A DNA stretch of 64,000 bases, from assembly GCA_030280995.1 (NCBI GenBank), contig JASXTE010000007.1, positions 6,263,501-6,327,500 of the forward strand. The letters run 5' to 3'. This document shows, piece by piece, positions 58,269 through 64,000 of this stretch (position 1 is its first letter; every line of letters begins with the position of its first letter). Below the pieces are notes generated by a model, which was not told the DNA's origin, searched no databases, and saw only the letters and a program-made list of their open reading frames with translations. A program made the translations under genes and the position numbers. The DNA is from Hemileia vastatrix (taxonomy: Eukaryota; Basidiomycota; Pucciniomycetes; Pucciniales; Zaghouaniaceae).

Positions 58269-59536
58269 TATTGGCCGGTTGTGTAAAAGAAGGAGAAGAA
58301 GATGGAAAGAACAGAGAGGATGAGGAGGAAAAGTAGGAAAAGGTTTAAAGTGTAGAGAAATAAAATAATAAATTAATATAGTTATTTAAAAAAAAGAAGG
58401 CAACGAGAATTTCTTGGGAATTGACACAACAGTGAGGCTTATTAAATTAAAATATATTGATTTAAAAAAAGTATTACTTTCAATGTGCAGAAAAAACTGT
58501 TATAATTAATAGACCTATTTCAACCTTAAATAATTTATTTATTTTTAACTTAGATTTATAATACTAATAAAAATAAAATAAACATATAATATTTAAAATT
58601 GTAGTTAAGTAGAGTGTATAATAAGTGATGAGGCTACAGGGTGTTACCCAAGGCCTTTATATAGGCAAGGGGCCCTCTGAAGCGCCATAATGAAGTAAAT
58701 AAAAATAGTAATAAAATATAATAACAATTAAATGATTCTGAGTAAGTATGAGGGGAAATATGAAACAATAAACTAAAACACATGAGTTAGAACTTAAATA
58801 TTTACCAATTTAATCACAAACAGTTACTTAAAATTAGTGATTAATTAAATAAGTTTGAGAAACATAAAAATAATTAAATTAAATTAAAACATGTCTTATA
58901 ATCTTTTTAAATAATAACCAAAATTAAGTGAAACATGAAAAATAACTTATTTTAACATGTGAAAAATAATTTAATTAATTTATTTAGTATAAAAATGAAT
59001 AATAAATTATTTTAATTACTTTTATTAGTGTAATAATTAATTTAATTTAAAACAAATACTTATTATTACAAAATTACTAATTTTTTGAAGAAAACATTAA
59101 CAATATATTTAAATAAGTCTTTTGAATTGTTTAATATTTTGATGACACAATTAGGAATAAAAAATCACCCAATATTATTGTTTAATAACATATGTAAGGT
59201 TTTATTTAATATACAAATCTAATTAATTAATTTAATTACATTATAAGTTCATTTTATACTTATACTTATAATATATATTTATAATTAATTAATTATTAGT
59301 TTATATTTATTAAATACATAAAAAATGCGCCATAATTGATAGGATATAACAGTTATTATGCTTAAGTTAAATGTATATATTATTTATATAATAATGAAAC
59401 TAATATAACACTTATATCGTTTCATTATGCAATATAATATTAATTTATATACATAATAAGAATATTTTTACGCCCTTTTTTAGTTCCAGTAAATTGACAT
59501 AACATTTACTGGGCTCCTGGTATAGCCTGGCTGACA
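58269..59536 (-). repeat. 5' LTR of element D
   Basis: Plus-strand ends are TATTGGCCGGTTGTGTAAAA and ATAGCCTGGCTGACA. The promoter block is well kept: on the minus strand GGCGCTTCAGAGGGCCCCTT, then GCCTATATAAAGGCC (58649-58686). It is followed by the AGTAT duplication (59537-59541). Confidence 0.92.
58649..58686 (-). promoter_or_regulatory. Conserved LTR promoter block with TATA box
   Basis: CTATATAAAGG on the minus strand follows a GC-rich GGCGCTTCAGAGGGCCCC block. The same block, with small changes, is found in the LTRs at 10840, 15480, 23600, 28490 and 34470. It is the best conserved part of these LTRs and the likely core promoter. Confidence 0.65.
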
Positions 59537-60130
59537 AGTATCTTCAGAAAAAAGAACAGTAGATTCAAATAAACCTAACCCTAATACTCACTCTGATTTT
59601 TGAAATTGCACAAAAACATTAAAATTTATGATGAAAATTCCAACAAGAGGGAGATAAAAGCCTAGATGATCATCAGATAAAAGTTTCAGAAGCCTTATTC
59701 TCTAATGATGCAATATAAAAACAAGAAATAAATTAAGGGAAATCGAGAAAAAATAGCTCAACTTCAAAGGTCGAAATCTGAGCAACCACTGAACCTAATT
59801 CAAATCTGTTTGTGGGAAATGAAAGATGGGCTTCTTTAAAATCTTAAGCTAAAGGACATGTGATTTAAACAAGCCTAACCCCAATTTTTTAAATAAAAAC
59901 ATGAACAAAAAAAAGTCAAATTGGGAAAAAAGGCTCAACTTTAAATGTCAATATCTCAGCAACCACAGAACAAAATTCAAATCTGTTTAGGAGAAACGAA
60001 AGATAGTTTTCAGGAGAATCTACAGTTGAAAGGAGACCAGACTCTAATGAAACTAACTCTACTCAAAATCTGACTTTAAAAATTCTACAAAATCTTGGAA
60101 AGTGATAATAAAAATGACAACATGAGGAGT
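59537..60130 (+). repeat. Tandem ~300-bp units, right part of array
   Basis: This resumes the unit cut at 34069 (GAAGTAT, then CTTCAGAAAAAAGAACAGTA). ATCTGAGCAACCACTGAACC at about 59777 and ATCTCAGCAACCACAGAAC at about 59950 mark further units, some shorter (about 180 bp). AAACCTAACCCTAAT and GAGGGAGATAAAAGCCTAGA are shared with the left part. Confidence 0.72.
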
Positions 60131-60595
60131 TGAATAAGTCAACTTTTATCCAGATATGAGTACTAAACATATTTAAGTATAAAATTTTCATAGAAAGAAA
60201 GAGATATCATATAGAAATGAAAAACAGGAGATGAAACTTAACATGATTGAAATGTAAGAAAAATAGAGTGAGAAAGGGTGAAGTTGGAATTTTGGGGAAA
60301 ATTAATATGAAACAAGTGAAATGCTTAAAAAAATGTGCAATGTATGTGTTTCAATGAGATGGAACCAGAAAAAAATTGAAATAGGAGAAAGGGGGAATAA
60401 TGAAAATGCCAAGAAGGGATGAAGAGTAGGATGATGGAGCTAATAAAAGAAAGAAAAGAGGAAGAGAAGAAAAAAAAAGAGGTTAATTTTACTTTAAAGT
60501 AAAAAAAAACCTCTTACTAAAAAATTTTTGATACAAGAAACAAAAAAATAAAAATAATTAATTAGCAAAGATATGAGTAAAAATGAAAAAATGAC

Positions 60596-60815
60596 CTACC
60601 TGGAGAGATGAGTTGTAAAAAAAATTGACTTCAAATTATTTGAGGGATGAAAGAGGAGAGGAGGAAATGAATATGAGTGATGAATGAAAAAAAAAGACTG
60701 AAAAATTATGCGATTTCAGAAAGTATGTGATCTCAGGTTGAGTTGATAAAGGAAAACAAAGAGAGTGGAACAAAAGAGACTAACAGAAAATTCAAAAAAA
60801 AAGTCAATATGCAAA
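60596..60815 (+). repeat. Dispersed repeat module Y, copy 2
   Basis: Matches 26870-27095 in the same orientation (ACCTGGAGAGATGAG to AAAAGTCAATATG). It lies just before module X here. Confidence 0.72.
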
Positions 60816-60865
60816 TTACACTACCAACACCATTTGTTATGCCACAAGGCATAAAAAATGCATAG

Positions 60866-61400
60866 CAGTTGTGTAGCAGTGTAGACAATCCTATAGCACT
60901 AGCTATAGGCCTTGACCAAGGGAGTTGGAGTAAAACTGGAGAGAAAAACCCCTGTCCCTTTGAGAAATACCAGGTGATTTATTTACTACAGCAAATTAGA
61001 GACTGTTACGATACCCCTTCCAACACACTACTTGGCTGCTTAACAAGTCAAGACATTAGCCAATAGCAGACCACTGAGAACCAAAGAACCAGAAACCAGA
61101 AATGCAGAAAGATCCACACCAGAAAAACAGAACACTGTGCACTTGTTGCACAGAAAACAGCAATAATACTTGATGCAGGTTGCAAAGCTACACCAGAGGA
61201 ACCAGTTGCCAAAGTTGAGTTAAATAAAGAAATAACCTTGCAACAAACACAGCCAATTGTGGCCAAAAAACAGTGAAATCTGAGTGAGAAACAATGATAT
61301 CACCTCCGGATGGTTGTATGATAATTAAAGTTGCCCCAAACTGTCTTATACAGTATGTATACACAGACCACCCTCTAAAAAATCCATGCACAGCAACAAA
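60866..61400 (+). repeat. Dispersed repeat module X, copy 2
   Basis: Matches 25036-25600. It retains more C and G (for example TTACGATACCCCTTCCA against TTACAATACCCCTTCCA). Short open frames on both strands (60869-61066, 61188-61457) have no recognisable domain and are not kept in copy 1. Confidence 0.72.
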
Positions 61401-61892
61401 TTTGGCGCTTTTCACAGCCAAATTGAATAAAAACACTCTAGAAACGCATCCCAACATTCTATAACCAAGGCAGGCAGGCAGCCCTCCTAGAAGCGGCCAG
61501 ACCTCCCTGAAGCCAAAAAACTACCAAAAAACTCCAATAAAGCCCAAAATACTTAGAAAAATATACCACAACTACTAAAACCCTTAAAACACAAAATTAA
61601 GCTATGACAACATTGTTACATGAAATATAGAGCCAAATTAGCTCTACTTAATGGTACTAAGAACTTAACCCCAAGACTTAATTTTAGCCCGTAAAACACA
61701 AAAAACAAAATTAAACAGCTATCTTTTATAAATGAAAAATGAGGAAATGACCCCTTAAAACTTAGAATATGAAAATTGTCATCAAGAAATAAGATATAGA
61801 TAAAAATCGGGGATATTAAATGGTAGTACCTAAGTAACCATACTCCCAATATTCACTGAATAAAACCAGAAAAACACCCAATTATTCAACCA
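61401..61892. other. Interval without a recognised gene
   Basis: AT-rich sequence between module X and the candidate two-exon gene. A minus-strand open frame at 61616-61849 is hydrophobic, low in complexity and unsupported. Confidence 0.5.
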
Positions 61893-62637
61893 ATGTCAAT
61901 TAAGACATGCCAAAACAGTGCCAAAAAGACCAAAAAAGGCTTCTGCCAATTTTGGAAGACAACATCCTCCCTCCAATTGAGAATGCCTGCATTCTCCTTC
62001 ACCAAAACCACCATGTTCACACATTTTTCAAAATCAATCTCTGAAAGGGGTTCCTGTCAATACTGTATTGACCATAACCTCATCTGCACCATAAAACCAC
62101 CAACTCATCCATATAGAACTGCTTGTGATGGCTGCTATTCTAGAAAGAAATCTTACTCCAGACCTGGTCCATTATCATCTGCAACAGATTCACCTCCCCC
62201 TCAACCTGGTCCATCTTCCAGCAAAACCAAAAGATCTAGGCCTTCAATCTTGATACCCAGATTAATAAAAAAATTACAAACTTTCAAAAAGAGTGCCAAT
62301 ACCACCACAGCCACTAGCTCTACCATACCTGGTCCTTCTGATGGTAAAATCAATGCTTCTCCATACTAAAATTTAAAATGATTAATTTTAAGTTCATTCC
62401 CATACAGAAAGTGATGATGACAGTGTGGGAACCATTGAAACACCACCACCCAATCAATTGCCCACCTTCAAGAACAAATTCCAACAACAATCTTCTCAAC
62501 AAAAACATCTCATTCTAAAGTACTTCAAATCCACTCCTGCCAAAGATCCACAGGAAATTGAGAAAAGAAGACACCTCACCCACCAGTTCAAGACTAATTC
62601 TGAACACTTTGTTTCATCTCTTGATTTTCCTCTGTAA
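61893..62637 (+). CDS. Candidate two-exon gene with a Zn2Cys6-like cysteine pattern
   Basis: Exon 1 61893-62343 and exon 2 62408-62637 give about 226 aa. The proposed 64-nt intron starts GTAAAA and ends CATACAG, and joins two open frames in phase. Residues about 55-90 contain CQYCIDHNLIC and ACDGCYSRKKS, a CX2CX6CX12CX2C pattern like fungal binuclear zinc clusters (typically ACDxCxxRKxxC), but the sixth Cys is missing. A Ser/Pro-rich, basic region follows (PQPGPSSSKTKRSRPS). Alternative starts are Met at 61984 or about 62011. DNA binding is an inference; it may be a decayed or transposon-associated protein. A broken relative lies at 63252. Confidence 0.5.
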
Positions 62638-62727
62638 TTGATTCTTGCCTGTAATTCTTGATTTGGAAATAAAAAAATTGACCACTTTCCAGACTTTCTG
62701 AATGTAGCCAACCATAAAAAAATTCCT

Positions 62728-63110
62728 CAGTTTAAAGTCTTGGGGAACTAACTGCCCTCATTTAATAGTCTTGGGGGACTCAAAACCTAAATCATAAAGA
62801 CAGAACCAGAGATCAAACCATTAAAGACCAAAAAAAATTAAACTAAAATTCTGGGGTACCTGTTCTACAGAGCAGCCGGCTCATCAGTTACCCCCACACT
62901 TGCCTTAACTGAATTCAGTGCCTTGCCCTTTGGATGCCCTCTGCTAGAATTACACCAACATCACATTATTAGTTTATAGTCCTGAAGGACTCAAACATCA
63001 AACCATCCTCAGTTTATGGTCTTGGGTGACTATACCATTCTTCATTTTACAGTCTTGATGGACTGACCACAGTGTTCAGTTTAGAGTCTTGACAGAGTTA
63101 CCACACTTTA
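62728..63110 (+). repeat. Short repeats of AGTCTTGGGGGACT type
   Basis: Six irregularly spaced copies: AGTCTTGGGGAACT (about 62737), AGTCTTGGGGGACT (about 62768), AGTCCTGAAGGACT (about 62977), GGTCTTGGGTGACT (about 63018), AGTCTTGATGGACT (about 63052) and AGTCTTGACAGAGT (about 63086). The best copies have complementary AGTC/GACT ends and could form tiny hairpins. No gene is seen here. Confidence 0.6.
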
Positions 63111-63251
63111 CATAAAAAGACGGAGCCAATTCCATGCACAGTACTCCACAACCATCCTACTGAACTTCCACTTTCTCTTCATCATCTACATATCACTGGT
63201 AAAAGATTTACTTTTATCTCTTTTCTCTTCATTGTTGTCTCATCACAGATA

Positions 63252-63704
63252 ATGGCTGGATCCCCAGATTTTGACCCCTCAGACCTTCCTTGTTTCACTT
63301 CTCTCAAGGACTATGCTTGAAAACAGTGTATCCACTTGTGCAGACCTTGAACTTTCACTCTTCCAACTTCTGAATCCAAACTCTACAACAGAGCCTGTGA
63401 TTCTTTCAACTCCAAAAAGAAAAAATGTGACAGAGACCTCAATTATCCTATACCACCACCTTCACCTTCACACAAATAAATCTCTGGATCTCCCACCAGA
63501 TCCCCAGAGCAAGGTCCTGCTTCTTCTTCTCTATCTTTAGCTCCATCCAGGAGATCATGCTGCTCTGTCCCCAGAGCTCTCTCCAAAAGACCTACTTTTT
63601 CATCTCAAGAAACAGCATTTATCTCAGCAAATTCAGCTAAAACAGCTTCAAAATCAGCTCCCAGGCTGCTAGACCAAGTCCAGGTGGCCCGCCCGCCTCG
63701 CTAA
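63252..63704 (+). pseudogene. Decayed relative of the Zn-cluster-like gene
   Basis: From ATG 63252 the frame reads MAGSPDFDPSDLPCFTSLKD and then is broken by TGA (63318), TGA (63348) and TAA (63477) before a final TAA (63702). Between the stops ACDSFNSKKKKCDRD corresponds to ACDGCYSRKKSYSRP of the gene at 61893; here the last Cys is kept and an earlier one lost. Pro/Ser-rich text follows in both. A possible upstream intron (GT at 63199, AG at 63248) ends just before the ATG. It is not functional as it stands. Confidence 0.5.
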
Positions 63705-64000
63705 GAAGCAAAAATCAGGCTCAAAACTTCCAAATTCAGCCAGAAAACAGCCAAAATCCACCAGTAAACACCAACAACTCAACACAACAACCTCCTAGTG
63801 CTCCCAGAGTAATGCGCTCAACAATTTCTTCATCCAAAAATGCCAAAAATTCAAAAACTTTTAAAATACCTGCCAGAGGGCCTCAAGAAGACACCAGAGC
63901 ACTAAATACTGCTCCCACACAAAAATTTCCCTCTCAAACAAGAAAAATTAACTACACCTCTCCTATGCCAGCCATTACTCATCTGAAAGTTCTATTTCTT
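63641..64000 (+). CDS. Partial open frame leaving the window, Gln/Asn/Pro/Ser-rich
   Basis: Open for 120 codons to the window edge, +2 relative to the pseudogene frame it overlaps (63641-63704). The text is SSQAARPSPGGPPASLRSKN, then Gln/Asn/Pro-rich, then basic (KNAKNSKTFKIPARGPQEDT). It may be the continuation of the relative at 63252 after a frameshift or intron, or the N-terminus of a retroelement protein. It has no start codon of its own and its family is not recognised. Confidence 0.35.

Larger units (their letters stand above)
34075..59536 (-). mobile_element. Element D: Ty3/Gypsy element split by a 16-kb DNA element
   Basis: LTRs at 34075-35369 and 58269-59536 match each other, and AGTAT flanks the whole (34070-34074 and 59537-59541). 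Coding parts run on the minus strand from 57580 down to 56356, then resume at 40302 and run to 35402. At the gap the Gag text joins exactly once one copy of a 3-bp duplication is removed, as seen by comparison with element C. Without the insert the element is about 9.4 kb, the same size as C. Coding parts have stops, so it is inactive. Confidence 0.94.

Overview
This is AT-rich eukaryotic DNA that is almost entirely nested transposable elements. Everything recognisable is fungal in style: Ty3/Gypsy chromoviruses with a plant/fungal-type Gag knuckle, a possible short GT-AG intron of 64 nt, and a degenerate Zn-cluster-like gene at the right edge. There is no housekeeping gene, rRNA, tRNA or prokaryotic signal. 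The best guess is a basidiomycete with a large, AT-rich, transposon-swollen genome; a rust fungus (Pucciniales) would fit. That assignment is inference from style only.

Layout. 1-3716: a decayed chromovirus (element A) running in from the left, plus strand, ending in a clear chromodomain. 3717-4974: a pyrimidine-rich tract and an unidentified decayed minus-strand reading frame. 5032-13665: element B, a second chromovirus lineage (plus strand, 5' truncated). Its 3' LTR has been hit by two solo LTRs, each with a perfect 5-bp target duplication (CTTAC and TTGTC). 15097-24496: element C, a complete minus-strand member of the B lineage with two LTRs and a CATAT duplication. 24502-34069: gene-free DNA with a solo LTR (CAAAC duplication), a MITE and old dispersed repeats.

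34075-59536: element D, same lineage as C, minus strand, flanked by AGTAT. It was inserted into a tandem array of ~300-bp units and was later split inside gag by a 16,053-bp DNA element (40303-56355). That element has ~33-bp terminal inverted repeats and an exact 3-bp duplication. It carries no visible transposase. Most of its own sequence is a tandem array of ~605-bp units, each carrying a 38-42-bp palindrome, and the array ends in an inverted unit. Inside its left arm sits element E (41359-47393, GATAA duplication), the youngest insertion. E has nearly identical LTRs, an intact 765-aa Gag, an overlapping second frame, and a deletion that removes protease, reverse transcriptase, RNase H and most of integrase.

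59542-64000: the continuation of the ~300-bp array, two dispersed repeat modules that also occur at 25-27 kb in the opposite order, a candidate two-exon gene with a Zn2Cys6-like cysteine pattern (61893-62637), a decayed relative of it (63252-63704), and an open frame leaving the window.

How the parts relate: A-D are inactivated copies. E could move only if a full-length relative supplied Pol. The nested order is ~300-bp array, then D, then the palindrome-array DNA element, then E, and the apparent LTR divergence agrees with this order. All identities were judged by eye.
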